A program made the position numbers and the translations under genes. Positions 1-9,242 of a DNA stretch of 33,153 nucleotides are shown here, in pieces (position 1 is the stretch's first letter; each line of letters starts with the position of its first letter). The notes below the pieces were generated by a model, which was given only the letters and a program-made list of their open reading frames with translations, ran no database searches and was not told the DNA's origin. This stretch comes from Candidatus Rokuibacteriota bacterium (GTDB taxonomy: Bacteria > Methylomirabilota > Methylomirabilia > Rokubacteriales > JACPHL01), in NCBI GenBank assembly GCA_016188625.1, contig JACPHL010000115.1, positions 1 through 33,153 on the forward strand, read 5' to 3'.

Positions 1-101
1 CACCAACGGGTGGCGCGCGGGGCCGACAGGACGGCGTGCATCGCGTCCACGTCCTCGGCGCGGGCGGTGCGCAGCTTGAGACGGGGCGTGAGGATCTCCA
101 T
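1..101 (-). CDS. GNAT-family N-acetyltransferase, N-terminal fragment (cut by window edge)
   Basis: Reading the complement from an ATG at 101 gives 33 codons beginning MEILTPRLKLRTARAEDVDA and continuing to the window edge. The TPRLxLRxAxxEDxDAMHAVLS pattern is the usual beta1-alpha1 start of RimJ/RimL-type GNAT acetyltransferases, which transfer acetyl from acetyl-CoA to an amine; the substrate cannot be told. A GGAG lies about 7 nt upstream of the ATG. The gene is divergent from the carbamoylase, and the two start codons overlap by 14 nt. Only the N-terminus is present, so the family call rests on a short stretch. Confidence 0.55.
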   Translation of the reverse strand, partial: MEILTPRLKLRTARAEDVDAMHAVLSAPRATRW

Positions 102-1317
102 CGCCCGTCTCCGCGAGGACCTGGAGACCCTGGCCCGGATCGGCCGCTCTCCCTCCGGGGGGATCAGCCGGCCGGCCTGGAGCCCGGCCCACGAGGAGGC
201 CCGCGCCTGGCTCCTGGGGCGCCTCCGCGACGCCGGGCTGGAGGTCTCGGTGGACGCCGCCGGGAACATCGTCGGCCGGCTGGGGGACGGCGGCCCCGCG
301 GTCATGACCGGCTCCCACATCGATACCGTCCCGGACGGCGGCCCCTTCGACGGGGCGCTTGGGGTGCTGGCGGCCCTGGAGTGCCTCCGGACGATCCGGG
401 AGGCCGGGGTCCGGCCTCCCCGGCCGCTCGAGGTCGCGGCCTTCACCGACGAGGAGGGGCGCTACCACGGTTTCTTCGGCTCGCGGGCGATGACCGGCCA
501 GCTCGACCCGGCCCTGATCCCGCGCCTCGCCGACCCGACGGGAGACCGGCTCGAGGCGGCGATGACCCGGGCCGGCTTCGATCCCTCGAAGGCCGCCGGC
601 GCGGCGCGCGACCCTCGCGGGATCGCGGCCTACGTCGAGCTCCACATCGAGCAGGGGCCGTGGCTCGAGGCCGAGGGGATCCCCATCGGGGTCGTCGAGG
701 CGGTGGTGGGGATCCGCCGGCTGCGCCTGACCTTCGTGGGCTCCCCCGATCACGCCGGGACCACGCCCATGGACCGCCGCCGGGACAGCTTCTTCACCGC
801 CGCCGAGTACGCGGTGAAGACCCGCGATCTCGTCGTCAAGCGCGGCAGCGGGCGGAGCGTGACCACCATCGGCGTGGTGGAGGTCAGGCCCGGGGTCCCC
901 AACATCGTCCCCGCCCGGACCGCGCTGCTGCAGGAGTTCCGCGACGCCGACCCCACCGTGGTGGATCGCCTGGCGCGCGAGACGGTGGCCCTGGCCCGGC
1001 GGGTGGCCCGGCGCCGCGGGCTCGAGGTCGCCATCGAGGAGCTGTTCCGCGCCGAGCCGGTCCGCCTCTCCCCGCGCATCCAGGCCGCGGTGGAGGCCGC
1101 GGCGGCTGAGCTGGGGCTTCCGACCAAGCGCATGCCCTCGGGCGCGGGGCACGACGCCCAGATCCTGGCCACCGTCACCGAGGCCGGGATGCTCTTCATC
1201 CCCAGCCAGGGCGGCCGGAGCCACCGGCCCGACGAGTGGAGCGACTGGGGCGCCATCGAGCAGGGCGCCAACGTCCTCCTCCACACCCTGCTCCGCCTCG
1301 CCGGGGAGGGGCGGTGA
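88..1317 (+). CDS. Zn-dependent M20-family hydantoinase/carbamoylase (N-carbamoyl-L-amino-acid hydrolase or allantoate amidohydrolase)
   Basis: The 409-aa product matches the usual length of the AllC/HyuC branch of peptidase family M20. It carries the N-terminal SPSGGISRPAWSP segment, the metal-site motifs GSHIDTVPDGGPFDG and TDEEGxY, ELHIEQGP, the dimerisation-domain stretch HAGTTPMDRRRD, and the C-terminal SGAGHDAQ with SHRPDEWSD. These enzymes hydrolyse N-carbamoyl amino acids or allantoate and release ammonia and CO2, as part of hydantoin, pyrimidine or purine breakdown in the cytoplasm. The start was set at GTG 88 because the family begins near RLREDLETLARIGR; the open frame extends further upstream but would then overlap the divergent acetyltransferase heavily. 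The exact substrate cannot be decided from sequence. Confidence 0.85.
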   Translation: MRISIARLREDLETLARIGRSPSGGISRPAWSPAHEEARAWLLGRLRDAGLEVSVDAAGNIVGRLGDGGPAVMTGSHIDTVPDGGPFDGALGVLAALECLRTIREAGVRPPRPLEVAAFTDEEGRYHGFFGSRAMTGQLDPALIPRLADPTGDRLEAAMTRAGFDPSKAAGAARDPRGIAAYVELHIEQGPWLEAEGIPIGVVEAVVGIRRLRLTFVGSPDHAGTTPMDRRRDSFFTAAEYAVKTRDLVVKRGSGRSVTTIGVVEVRPGVPNIVPARTALLQEFRDADPTVVDRLARETVALARRVARRRGLEVAIEELFRAEPVRLSPRIQAAVEAAAAELGLPTKRMPSGAGHDAQILATVTEAGMLFIPSQGGRSHRPDEWSDWGAIEQGANVLLHTLLRLAGEGR

Positions 1318-1328
1318 GCCGGAAATCC

Positions 1329-1358
1329 TTCTCCGGGCCTCGGGGGTTACGATATAGT
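1329..1358 (+). promoter_or_regulatory. Candidate promoter of the sugar-nucleotide operon
   Basis: A TATAGT at 1353-1358 matches the sigma-70 -10 box in five of six positions and stands in an AT-richer pocket between the carbamoylase stop and ugd. The -35 side (TTCTCC, 1329-1334) is poor. The -10 is inside an imperfect dyad, TACGA-N5-TCGTA (1348-1362), which could be an operator. The gene ugd starts 43 nt downstream with GAGGTG at 1388-1393 as ribosome binding site. Confidence 0.4.
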
Positions 1359-1400
1359 CGTATCGCCGTCAAGGGGACAGATGGGTTCGAGGTGTAAGGC

Positions 1401-2711
1401 ATGAACATCTGCGTGGTGGGAGCCGGCTACGTCGGGCTCGTGACCGGGGCCGTCTTCGCGGACCTCGGCAACGACGTGATCTGCGTGGACAACGACGCCG
1501 CGAAGGTGGAGGCGCTGAAGCGGGGGGTCGTCCCGATCTACGAGCCGGGCCTCCAGGAGATGGTGGATCGCAACGCCGCCGACGGCCGGTTGGCCTTCGC
1601 CACCGACCTGGAGGAGGCGGTCCGGCGGTCGGAGATCGTCTTCATCGCCGTCAGCACCCCGGCCAAGTCCAACGGCGAGAGCGACCTCTCGGCGGTGGAG
1701 GAGGTGGCCCGGGGGATCGCCCGGGTCCTGGACCGCTACAAGGTCATCGTCAACAAGTCCACCGTCCCGGTCGGGACGGGGGATCTGGTCCGGCGGATCG
1801 TCGAGGCCCATCGCGCCCGGCCGGTGGAGTTCGACGTCGTCGCCAACCCCGAGTTCCTGCGCGAGGGCTCCGCCATCGAGGACACCCTCCGGCCGGACCG
1901 GATCGTCATCGGCGCCCCCAGCCAGTCGGTCGCCATGCTGCTCCTGGAGCTGTACGCCCCCCTCGGGCGCCCCATGATCATCACCGACGTCCAGTCGGCG
2001 GAGATGATCAAGTACGCCTCCAACGCCTTCCTGGCCACGAAGATCTCCTTCATCAACGCCATCGCCGACCTGTGCGAGCTGGCCTCCGCGGACGTGGGCC
2101 AGGTGGTGAAGGGGATGGGGCTCGACCCGCGGATCGGCCCGGCCTTCCTCCAGGCCGGGCTCGGCTACGGCGGCTCCTGCTTCCCCAAGGACACCGACAG
2201 CCTCATCCAGACCGCGGCCCAGCTGGGGTACGACTTCCGGCTCCTCCGGGCCGTGGCCGAGATCAACCGGGAGCGGACCGTCCGCTTCGTGGAGCTGATC
2301 GAGAAGGTGCTCTCGCCCCTCCCGGATCGGGTCATCGCGGTCCTCGGCCTGGCCTTCAAGCCCAACACCGACGACATGCGCGAGGCCCGCTCCATCGAGG
2401 TCGTCCGGCTCCTCCTGGAGCGCGGCGCCAGGATCCAGGCCTACGACCCGGTGGCCATGGCCAACGCCCAGCGGATCCTGCCGCCCGAGGTCCGCTACTG
2501 CCCGTCCTCCTACGAGGCCGCGGAAGGGGCCGACGCCCTGGCGGTGGTCACCGAGTGGAACGCGTTCAAGCTCCTGAACCTCGAGCGGATCCGCCGGGCG
2601 ATGCGCCGCCCCCTGGTCTTCGACGGCCGGAACCTCTACGAGCCGGAGCGGATGCGCCGGCTGGGGTTCGAGTACTATTCCATCGGCCGCAGGCCCGTTT
2701 CCCCGTCCTAG
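1401..2711 (+). CDS. ugd: UDP-glucose 6-dehydrogenase
   Basis: This 436-aa protein oxidises UDP-glucose to UDP-glucuronate with two NAD+. It begins with the dinucleotide-binding GAGYVGLVTG (residues 7-16), contains STPAKSNGESDLS, NKSTVPVGT and NPEFLREGSAIED, and has the catalytic cysteine in GYGGSCFPKD (Cys260). The C-terminal UDP-binding domain shows GLAFKPNTDDMREARS. Length and motif order are complete for the family. It is the first gene of a cluster whose next member decarboxylates UDP-glucuronate, so the two form a UDP-glucose to UDP-xylose route, which supplies sugars for polysaccharide or LPS glycans. A 186-nt gap with a structured repeat separates it from the next gene. Confidence 0.96.
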   Translation: MNICVVGAGYVGLVTGAVFADLGNDVICVDNDAAKVEALKRGVVPIYEPGLQEMVDRNAADGRLAFATDLEEAVRRSEIVFIAVSTPAKSNGESDLSAVEEVARGIARVLDRYKVIVNKSTVPVGTGDLVRRIVEAHRARPVEFDVVANPEFLREGSAIEDTLRPDRIVIGAPSQSVAMLLLELYAPLGRPMIITDVQSAEMIKYASNAFLATKISFINAIADLCELASADVGQVVKGMGLDPRIGPAFLQAGLGYGGSCFPKDTDSLIQTAAQLGYDFRLLRAVAEINRERTVRFVELIEKVLSPLPDRVIAVLGLAFKPNTDDMREARSIEVVRLLLERGARIQAYDPVAMANAQRILPPEVRYCPSSYEAAEGADALAVVTEWNAFKLLNLERIRRAMRRPLVFDGRNLYEPERMRRLGFEYYSIGRRPVSPS

Positions 2712-2796
2712 CACACGATCGCTCAGGTCCTGTGTTTCAGAACGAGGTACGGATAGAATTCGGCAACGCGAGGCCAAAGCGGTCCAGCCGGGTCTT

Positions 2797-2887
2797 GGGG
2801 GGAGGCAGGCCCCGAAGCCGGTCGCCGAAGGGCGACCGGACGGCTTCGCCGGGGGCCGTCGGAAGGGGGGCGGAGCCCCCCTCCGAG
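2797..2887 (+). repeat. Dispersed structured repeat, copy A
   Basis: This GC-rich 91-nt element is shared with 9243-9346 and 16656-16759. It starts GGGGGGAGGCAGGCCCCGAA and ends CCCCCCTCCGAG. It folds into a hairpin CCGGTCGCC (2818-2826) / GGCGACCGG (2831-2839) with a GAAG loop, inside an outer GGCCCCGAAGCC / GGCTTCGCCGGGGGCC pairing. A second hairpin follows: GGGGGGC (2865-2871) / GCCCCCC (2875-2881). It ends 10 nt before the next start codon. Confidence 0.85.
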
Positions 2888-2897
2888 ATGTAGCGTG

Positions 2898-3827
2898 ATG
2901 CGCGGCCTGGTCACGGGCGGGGCCGGCTTCATCGGTTCCCACCTCTCGGAGTTCCTCCTGGCCCGGGGGTGCGAGGTCGTCTGCCTCGACAACCTCCTGA
3001 CCGGGGCGATCGAGAACATCGACCCCCTCCGCTCCGAGCGCTTCACCTTCATCAAGCTCGACGTCACCACCTACATCTCCGTGGCGGGCCCCCTGGACTA
3101 CGTCCTCCACTTCGCGAGCCCGGCGAGCCCGGTGGACTACCTCGATCTCCCCATCCAGACCCTCAAGGTCGGGGCCCTGGGGACCCACAAGGCCCTGGGG
3201 CTCGCCAAGGAGAAGGGGGCGCGCTTCCTGCTGGCCTCGACCTCGGAGGTCTACGGGGACCCGCTGGTCCACCCCCAGCGCGAGGAGTACTGGGGGAACG
3301 TCAACCCGGTGGGCCCCCGCGGGGTCTACGACGAGGCCAAGCGCTTCGCCGAGGCCCTGACCATGGCCTACCACCGCGCCCACGGCCTGGACACCCGCAT
3401 CGTCCGCATCTTCAACAGCTTCGCCCCCCGGATGCGGATGCACGACGGCCGGGCCATCCCGACCTTCATCACCCAGGCCCTCCAGGGCCGGCCCCTCACC
3501 GTCAACGGCGACGGCACCCAGACCCGCTCGCTCATGTACATCCCAGACCTCATCGAGGGGATCTGCCGGCTGATGCAGGCCCCCGTCCACGACCCGGTCA
3601 ACCTCGGCAACCCGCAGGAGATGACCATCCTCGACCTGGCCAAGGCGATCCTCCGGCTCACCGGGAGCGCGAGCCCGATCGTCTTCCGGCCCGCGGGCGC
3701 CGACGACCCCAAGGTGCGGCAGCCCGACATCGGCCGGGCGCGCCAGCTCCTGGGCTGGGAGCCGCAGGTGGAGGTGGAGGAAGGGCTCCGGCGGACGATC
3801 GAGTGGTTCCGGGGGAGGCTCGGGTGA
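2898..3827 (+). CDS. uxs: UDP-glucuronate decarboxylase (UDP-xylose synthase), SDR family
   Basis: The 309-aa product is an extended short-chain dehydrogenase. It has the NAD-binding [11 protein letters not shown] at residues 6-16, the STSEVYGDP strand and the catalytic YDEAK (Tyr144, Lys148). The stretch [20 protein letters not shown] is the signature of UDP-glucuronate decarboxylases and distinguishes them from GalE or RmlB. The enzyme makes UDP-xylose from UDP-glucuronate, the product of the preceding ugd. ATG 2898 was preferred; a GTG lies immediately before it at 2895. Its stop overlaps the start of the next epimerase (GTGA, 3824-3827), which implies translational coupling. Confidence 0.9.
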   Translation: MRGLVTGGAGFIGSHLSEFLLARGCEVVCLDNLLTGAIENIDPLRSERFTFIKLDVTTYISVAGPLDYVLHFASPASPVDYLDLPIQTLKVGALGTHKALGLAKEKGARFLLASTSEVYGDPLVHPQREEYWGNVNPVGPRGVYDEAKRFAEALTMAYHRAHGLDTRIVRIFNSFAPRMRMHDGRAIPTFITQALQGRPLTVNGDGTQTRSLMYIPDLIEGICRLMQAPVHDPVNLGNPQEMTILDLAKAILRLTGSASPIVFRPAGADDPKVRQPDIGRARQLLGWEPQVEVEEGLRRTIEWFRGRLG

Positions 3828-4753
3828 GGCTCCTGGTCACGGGCGGGGCCGGCTTCATCGGTTCCCACCTCGTGGACCGCCTCGTGGCGGGGGGGCACGA
3901 GGTGGCGGTCGTGGACAACCTCGACACCGGCCGCGCCGAGCGCGTCCGGCCGCCGGCGCGCCTCCACCGGGTGGACCTCCGGAGCCCCCGGCTCGCCGAG
4001 GTGCTGGCGGCCGAGCGGCCGGAGGTGGTCTTCCATCAGGCGGCCCAGACCCAGCTCCGCCGCTCGGTGGACGACCCCGTCTTCGACGCCGGGGTCAACG
4101 TCGTGGGGAGCCTGAACCTCCTGGAGGCCTGCCGGCGGGTCGGCGTCCGGCGGGTCATCTTCGCCTCCTCCGGGGGCGCCATCTACGGGGACACCGAGGC
4201 CCTCCCCACCCCTGAGGACCACCTGCCCCGGCCGGCCTCGCCCTACGGCGTCGCCAAGCTGGCCGTGGAGCACTACCTGGCCTGCTGGCAGGGCCTCTAC
4301 GGGATCGGGATCGTGAGCCTCCGCTACGCCAACGTCTACGGCCCCCGGCAGGACCCGTTCGGGGAGGCGGGCGTGGTGGCGATCTTCGCCCACCGGATGC
4401 TCCGGGGCGAGCCGCCCCTGATCAACGGCGACGGCGAGCAGACGCGGGACTACGTCTACGTGGACGACGTGGTGGAGGCGAACCTCCGGGTCCTGGAGCA
4501 CCCCGAGGTGTCTGGCCCCCTCAACATCGGGACGGGCCTCGAGACCTCGGTGAACGCCCTCTTCCACCGGCTCCGCGAGCTGACCGCGGCCGCGGTCCCG
4601 GAGCGGCACGGCCCCCCCAAGGCGGGCGAGCAGCGGCGGAGCGGGCTCGACGTCTCGCTGGCCAAGCGGCTGCTCGGCTGGACGCCCCGGGTGGGCCTGG
4701 CCGAGGGGCTCGCCCGCACCGTGGAGCACTTCAGGAGGGAGCGCGATGCTTGA
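3824..4753 (+). CDS. galE: NAD-dependent epimerase, UDP-glucose 4-epimerase type
   Basis: The 309-aa extended SDR begins [16 protein letters not shown] (Rossmann loop, residues 7-13). It has the catalytic YGVAK (Tyr141, Lys145), [21 protein letters not shown], and the sugar-nucleotide-binding [16 protein letters not shown]. This is the short GalE-like form common in bacterial and archaeal polysaccharide clusters, which interconverts UDP-glucose and UDP-galactose or the GlcNAc/glucuronate equivalents; substrate choice cannot be read from sequence. The start is GTG 3824, overlapping the uxs stop. The first 40 nt of its Rossmann region are identical to those of uxs. The gene overlaps the next one by 8 nt. 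Confidence 0.85.
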   Translation: MRLLVTGGAGFIGSHLVDRLVAGGHEVAVVDNLDTGRAERVRPPARLHRVDLRSPRLAEVLAAERPEVVFHQAAQTQLRRSVDDPVFDAGVNVVGSLNLLEACRRVGVRRVIFASSGGAIYGDTEALPTPEDHLPRPASPYGVAKLAVEHYLACWQGLYGIGIVSLRYANVYGPRQDPFGEAGVVAIFAHRMLRGEPPLINGDGEQTRDYVYVDDVVEANLRVLEHPEVSGPLNIGTGLETSVNALFHRLRELTAAAVPERHGPPKAGEQRRSGLDVSLAKRLLGWTPRVGLAEGLARTVEHFRRERDA

Positions 4754-4922
4754 CGAGGAGCTGAAGGCGATCCTGGCCTGTCCGGCGTGCAAGGGCGACC
4801 TCCGCTTCGAGGAGACCCGGATCATCTGCCCGGCCTGCCGGAAGGCCTACCCCATCCGCGACGGGATCCCGGTGATGCTCATCAGCGAAGCCGAGGAGTG
4901 GACCCCGCCCCCCGGCTCATGA
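4746..4922 (+). CDS. Trm112/YbaR-like zinc-binding small protein
   Basis: The 58-aa product has two CPAC knuckles (Cys12/15 and Cys29/32 region) followed by [12 protein letters not shown], the hallmark of the Trm112/UPF0434 family. Eukaryotic and archaeal Trm112 activates methyltransferases; bacterial relatives are often encoded in cell-envelope or sugar clusters, where their role is not established. The gene overlaps galE by 8 nt, and its stop shares ATGA (4919-4922) with the next gene, so it is firmly part of the operon. Confidence 0.85.
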   Translation: MLDEELKAILACPACKGDLRFEETRIICPACRKAYPIRDGIPVMLISEAEEWTPPPGS

Positions 4923-5998
4923 AGGGGCTCCAGGCGGTCATCCTGGCAGGCGGGTTCGGGACCCGCCTGCGCCCGCTCACCCTTCACCGCCCCAAGCCCG
5001 TGGTTCCGCTCCTCAACCACCCCTTCCTCCACTACCAGCTCGCCCTCCTGGCCGCCCACGAGGTCCGGGACGTCATCCTCTCCGTCTCCCACCTCCCGGA
5101 GACGATCCGGGCGGTGATGGGCGACGGCTCCGCGCTGGGGGTCCGGCTCCGCTACGCGGTCGAGGACGAGCCGCTCGGGACCGCCGGGGGGGTCCGGAAC
5201 GCCGCCGACCTGGTCGAGGGGCGGGTGGTGGTCCTGAACGGCGACGTCCTCACCGACCTCGACCTCTCCCGGATGCTCGCCGCCCACGAGGCGCGGCGGG
5301 CCCGGGCGACGATCTACCTGACCCCCGTCGAGAACCCCACCGCCTACGGCCTGGTCGAGCTGGACCCGGAGGGGCGGGTGCGGCGGTTCCTGGAGAAGCC
5401 GGGGTGGGACGAGGTGACCGCCAACACCGTCAACGCCGGGGTCTACATCCTGGAGCGGGAGCTCCTGGAGCTGGTCCCCAAGGGGCGGCCCTACTCGATG
5501 GAGCGCGAGTTCTTCCCCGACCTCCTCGCGCGGGGCGTCCCCTTCTTCGGCCACGTCGATCCGGCGTACTGGCTCGACATCGGGACCACCGAGAAGTACC
5601 TCCAGGCCCACCGCGACCTCCTGGAGGGACGCCTCCGCTCCCCCCTCCGCCCCCGCGGCCGGGCGCTCGGGGAGGGGTGGGTCGAGCCGGGGACCTCCAT
5701 CGCCGAGAGCGCCCGGCTCGTCGGGCCGGTCGTGCTGGGGGCGGGCTGCCGGGTCGAGGCCGAGGCCCGCGTGGGCCCCGCGGTCGTCCTGGGCGCCGGG
5801 TGCGTCGTCGGGGCGGGCGCGCACCTCGAGGGGGCGGTTCTCTGGGAGTCGGTGAGCGTGGGGGCGGGCGCGCGCCTCAGCGGATGCCTCGTCGCGCGGG
5901 ACTGCCGGATCGGCGCCCACGCGCGCCTGACCCCCGGCGTGGTCCTGGGGGAGGGCTCGGTCGTCACCGAGCACTCCCGGGTCGCGCCCGGCCCATGA
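4919..5998 (+). CDS. NDP-sugar pyrophosphorylase (mannose-1-phosphate guanylyltransferase-like) with left-handed beta-helix tail
   Basis: This 359-aa nucleotidyltransferase begins [20 protein letters not shown], the GGxGTRLxPLT nucleotide-binding loop, followed by [11 protein letters not shown]. It has [18 protein letters not shown] with the metal-binding Asp, and [12 protein letters not shown]. From about residue 240 hexapeptide-type repeats with G-A-G-C turns form a left-handed beta helix. This architecture is that of GDP-mannose pyrophosphorylases and related NDP-hexose synthases, which join a sugar 1-phosphate to an NTP. With the downstream phosphohexomutase it would form the route from hexose 6-phosphate to NDP-hexose. 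The start was chosen at ATG 4919, which overlaps the Trm112-like stop; the frame extends upstream without a better start. Confidence 0.88.
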   Translation: MKGLQAVILAGGFGTRLRPLTLHRPKPVVPLLNHPFLHYQLALLAAHEVRDVILSVSHLPETIRAVMGDGSALGVRLRYAVEDEPLGTAGGVRNAADLVEGRVVVLNGDVLTDLDLSRMLAAHEARRARATIYLTPVENPTAYGLVELDPEGRVRRFLEKPGWDEVTANTVNAGVYILERELLELVPKGRPYSMEREFFPDLLARGVPFFGHVDPAYWLDIGTTEKYLQAHRDLLEGRLRSPLRPRGRALGEGWVEPGTSIAESARLVGPVVLGAGCRVEAEARVGPAVVLGAGCVVGAGAHLEGAVLWESVSVGAGARLSGCLVARDCRIGAHARLTPGVVLGEGSVVTEHSRVAPGP

Positions 5999-7419
5999 CC
6001 CTTCGCTTCGGGACCGACGGGTGGCGGGAGGTGATCGCCGAGGAGTTCACCCTGGCCAACGTGGCGGTGGTGGCCCAGGCGATCGCCGACGCCCTCCCCG
6101 GCGGCGCCCGGCCGGTGGTGGTCGGCTACGACACCCGCTTCGCCTCCCGGACGGCCGCGGAGCTGGCGGCCGAGGTGCTGGCGGCCAACGGCTTCGAGGT
6201 CCTCCTCGGGAGCGGCCCGGTCCCCACCCCGGCCGTCTCCTTCGCCGTCCGGGCCCACGGGGCGGTCGCCGGGGTGGTGGTCACGGCGAGCCACAACCCC
6301 TACTGGTTCAACGGGCTCAAGCTCAAGGCCGACTTCGGGGGCTCGGCCCCGCCCGAGCTGACGGCGAGGGTCGAGGCGGCGCTGGGGCGGACGCCGCCCC
6401 GGCGGCTCGGAGCGGCCAAGGCCGCGGCCCGCATCACGACGGTGGACCTCCTCCCCGCCTATCTCGAGGGCGTGGGGCGCCTCGTCGTCCGCGAGCCCCG
6501 CCCCGTCCGGCCGCTCACGGTGATCGCCGATCCCCTCTACGGGGCCGTGGACGGCCTGCTGGCGCGCCTGCTGCCGCCGGCCTGGGGGAGCGTCCGGGTG
6601 ATCCACGACCGGGCCGACCCCCTCTTCGGGGGCCTCCACCCCGAGCCGATCCCGCCGCACCTCGACCCCCTCGCGGCCGAGGTGCGCCGCGCCTCGGCCG
6701 ACCTCGGGCTGGCCACCGACTGCGACGGCGACCGGCTGGGCGTGATCGGGCCCGACGGGAGCTACGTCTCACCCCACCAGGTCCTGGCCCTCCTGCTCCT
6801 GCACCTCCACCGCCACCGGGGCTGGCGGGGGGAGGTGGTCAAGGGGTTCGCCGTCGGGGTCCAGACCGATCGGCTCTGCGAGCGTCTCGGCCTCGTCCTC
6901 CACGTGACCCCGATCGGGTTCAAGCACATCGCCCCCCTGATGCTCAGTCGTGATATCCTGATCGGTGGAGAGGAATCCGGCGGCGTCGGGTTCAAGGGGC
7001 ACCTCCCCGAGCGCGACGGTCTCCTCACGGCCCTCTTCCTCCTCGAGTGCCTGGTCATGGAGGGGAAGGGGCTCCCGGAGCTCGTCGCCGCCATGGAGGC
7101 CGAGGCCGGGCCCGCCGTCTACCAGCGCCGGGACTACCATCTCCCTCCCGAGGTCGGGCGGCGGCTCCTGGCGCGGCTGGACCAGGCCCCGCCGGCGCGG
7201 CTCGGGGGGGAGCGGGTCGTCCGGCGGGAGGATCTGGACGGCCGGAAGCTCTGGCTCGCCGACGGGGCGTGGGTCCTGATCCGGCCCTCGGGGACCGAGC
7301 CGGTCCTCAGGGTCTACATCGAGGCCCCCGAGGCGGGGGAGGTGGAGGCGCTCCACGCGGCCGCCGCCGACCTCGTCCGGTCGCTCGCGGGGGAGCGTGA
7401 GGGTCCGGCCTCGCTGTGA
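5995..7419 (+). CDS. Phosphohexomutase (phosphoglucomutase/phosphomannomutase)
   Basis: The 474-aa alpha-D-phosphohexomutase interconverts hexose 6-phosphate and hexose 1-phosphate. The catalytic phosphoserine loop is VVTASHNP (Ser99), the metal loop DCDGDR (Asp242, 244, 246), the sugar loop GGEESGG and the phosphate-binding loop RPSGTEP. Length is normal. It begins [11 protein letters not shown] at ATG 5995, four bases overlapping the pyrophosphorylase stop. Whether glucose or mannose is preferred cannot be stated; the pairing with a pyrophosphorylase suggests it supplies its hexose 1-phosphate substrate. The gene lepA follows immediately. Confidence 0.92.
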   Translation: MTLRFGTDGWREVIAEEFTLANVAVVAQAIADALPGGARPVVVGYDTRFASRTAAELAAEVLAANGFEVLLGSGPVPTPAVSFAVRAHGAVAGVVVTASHNPYWFNGLKLKADFGGSAPPELTARVEAALGRTPPRRLGAAKAAARITTVDLLPAYLEGVGRLVVREPRPVRPLTVIADPLYGAVDGLLARLLPPAWGSVRVIHDRADPLFGGLHPEPIPPHLDPLAAEVRRASADLGLATDCDGDRLGVIGPDGSYVSPHQVLALLLLHLHRHRGWRGEVVKGFAVGVQTDRLCERLGLVLHVTPIGFKHIAPLMLSRDILIGGEESGGVGFKGHLPERDGLLTALFLLECLVMEGKGLPELVAAMEAEAGPAVYQRRDYHLPPEVGRRLLARLDQAPPARLGGERVVRREDLDGRKLWLADGAWVLIRPSGTEPVLRVYIEAPEAGEVEALHAAAADLVRSLAGEREGPASL

Positions 7420-7421
7420 CC

Positions 7422-9212
7422 ATGAGCCTTGAACTGATCCGAACCTTCTCCATCATCGCCCACATCGACCACGGCAAATCGACCCTGGCCGATCGCCTGC
7501 TCGGGCTCTGCGGGGCCCTGGACCCGCGGAAGGCCGTGGACCAGGTCCTCGACTCCATGGACCTCGAGCGGGAGCGGGGGATCACCATCAAGGCCCACAC
7601 CGTCCGCCTCCTCTACCGGGCCCGCGACGGACGGGAGTACACCCTCAACCTCATCGACACCCCGGGCCACGTGGACTTCTCCTACGAGGTCTCCCGGAGC
7701 CTGGCGGCGTGCGAGGGGGCGATCCTGGTGGTGGACGCCGCGCAGGGGGTCGAGGCCCAAACCCTGGCCAACTACCACCTGGCCCTCGAGGCGGGCCTCG
7801 CCATCATCCCGGTCATCAACAAGATCGACCTCCCCCAGGCGGACGTGGAGGGGACGCGGGAGCAGCTCGCCGATATCCTCGGCCTCGACCCGGAGGAGGC
7901 GCTCCTCATCAGCGCCAAGGAGGGGACCGGGGTCCCCGAGGTCCTGGAGGCGATCGTCCGGCGGATCCCGCCGCCGCCCGGCGCCCCCCGGGGCCCCCTC
8001 AAGGCGCTGGTCTTCGACTCCTTCTACGACCCCTACCAGGGGGTCGTGGTCTACGTCCGCCTCCTGAACGGCCGGGTCCACCCCGGGATGAAGGTCCTCC
8101 TGATGTCCACGGCCAAGGTGTACGAGGTCCAGCAGGTGGGCGTCTTCACCCCGGCGCTCCGCCCGGTGGAGGAGCTGGCGGCCGGCCAGGTCGGCTACCT
8201 CACGGCGGGGATCAAGCGCGTGGCCGACTCCAAGGTCGGCGAGACCATCACCGACGCCCTCGTCCCCACGGCCGAGCCCTTCCCCGGCTACCGGGAGGCC
8301 AAGCCGATGGTCTTCTCCGGGCTCTACCCGGTGGAGGACACGGCCTACGGCGCCCTCCGGGACGCCCTGGAGAAGCTGCGCCTGAACGACTCGGCCTTCA
8401 CCTTCGAGCCCGAGAGCTCCAACGCCCTGGGCTTCGGCTTCCGCTGCGGGTTCCTGGGGATGCTCCACATGGAGATCATCCAGGAGCGCCTGGAGCGGGA
8501 GTTCGGCCTGACCCTGATCGCCACCGCCCCCAGCGTCCGCTACCGGGTGGTGGGCGCCGGGGGGGAGACCGTGGAGATCGACAACCCCTCGAAGCTCCCG
8601 CCCCCGGACAAGGTCGAGGTCATCGAGGAGCCCTACGTCCGCGGGGTCGTCTTCGTCCCCGTGGAGTTCATGGGGGCGGTCTACCGGCTGGCCCAGGAGA
8701 AGCGCGGCGAGCACCGCTCGGCGGACCACCTCGGCAAGCGGGTCCACCTCACCTTCGACTTCCCCCTGGCCGAGATCCTCGTGGACTTCTACGACCGGCT
8801 GAAGTCCCTCTCGCGGGGCTACGCCTCCTTCGACTACGACCTCCTGGAGTTCCGGCCCTCCCAGCTGGTCCGGCTCGACATCCTCCTCAACGGGGAGCCG
8901 GTGGACGCCCTCTCCCTGATCGTCCACCGCGACAAGGCCTACGAGCGGGGGAAGACCCTGGCGGAGCGGCTCAAGGGGGTGATCCCCCGCCAGCTCTTCG
9001 AGGTGGTCATCCAGGCGGCCATCGGGAGCCGGGTGATCGCCCGGGAGACCGTCCGGCCGCTCCGGAAGAACGTCACCGCCAAGTGCTACGGCGGCGACAT
9101 CACGCGGAAGCGCAAGCTCCTGGAGAAGCAGCGGGAGGGGAAGAAGCGGCTCAAGCAGCTGGGGCGCGTGGAGATCCCCCAGGAGGCCTTCCTCTCGGTC
9201 CTCAAGCCCTGA
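7422..9212 (+). CDS. lepA: Elongation factor 4 (LepA), back-translocating GTPase
   Basis: The product of about 596 aa has all GTPase boxes: AHIDHGKST, the [10 protein letters not shown] switch, [17 protein letters not shown] and SAKEG. It ends with the LepA-specific C-terminal domain ([20 protein letters not shown] and [19 protein letters not shown]). LepA is a translational GTPase of the ribosome that remodels elongating or initiating complexes. ATG 7422 gives [21 protein letters not shown]; an in-frame GTG at 7416 overlaps the mutase stop and is an alternative. The gene is followed by a 140-nt gap with a structured repeat before lepB; the lepA-lepB neighbourhood is common in bacteria. Confidence 0.97.
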   Translation: MSLELIRTFSIIAHIDHGKSTLADRLLGLCGALDPRKAVDQVLDSMDLERERGITIKAHTVRLLYRARDGREYTLNLIDTPGHVDFSYEVSRSLAACEGAILVVDAAQGVEAQTLANYHLALEAGLAIIPVINKIDLPQADVEGTREQLADILGLDPEEALLISAKEGTGVPEVLEAIVRRIPPPPGAPRGPLKALVFDSFYDPYQGVVVYVRLLNGRVHPGMKVLLMSTAKVYEVQQVGVFTPALRPVEELAAGQVGYLTAGIKRVADSKVGETITDALVPTAEPFPGYREAKPMVFSGLYPVEDTAYGALRDALEKLRLNDSAFTFEPESSNALGFGFRCGFLGMLHMEIIQERLEREFGLTLIATAPSVRYRVVGAGGETVEIDNPSKLPPPDKVEVIEEPYVRGVVFVPVEFMGAVYRLAQEKRGEHRSADHLGKRVHLTFDFPLAEILVDFYDRLKSLSRGYASFDYDLLEFRPSQLVRLDILLNGEPVDALSLIVHRDKAYERGKTLAERLKGVIPRQLFEVVIQAAIGSRVIARETVRPLRKNVTAKCYGGDITRKRKLLEKQREGKKRLKQLGRVEIPQEAFLSVLKP

Positions 9213-9242
9213 GGCCTAGCTATGTGTTCGAGTAAAGTATCC

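Noticed and set aside
2865-2884. Terminal hairpin of the dispersed repeat as an intrinsic terminator
   Set aside because: The stem is strong but none of the copies is followed by a T-tract of the usual kind, and they end next to start codons.
1347-3590. Minus-strand open frame of 747 codons
   Set aside because: It lies opposite ugd and uxs, which have complete family motifs. Its translation is low-complexity (rich in G, D, V, R, P) as expected from the complement of GC-rich codons.
7314-8927. Minus-strand open frame of 537 codons opposite lepA
   Set aside because: It is fully covered by lepA, whose motifs are complete.
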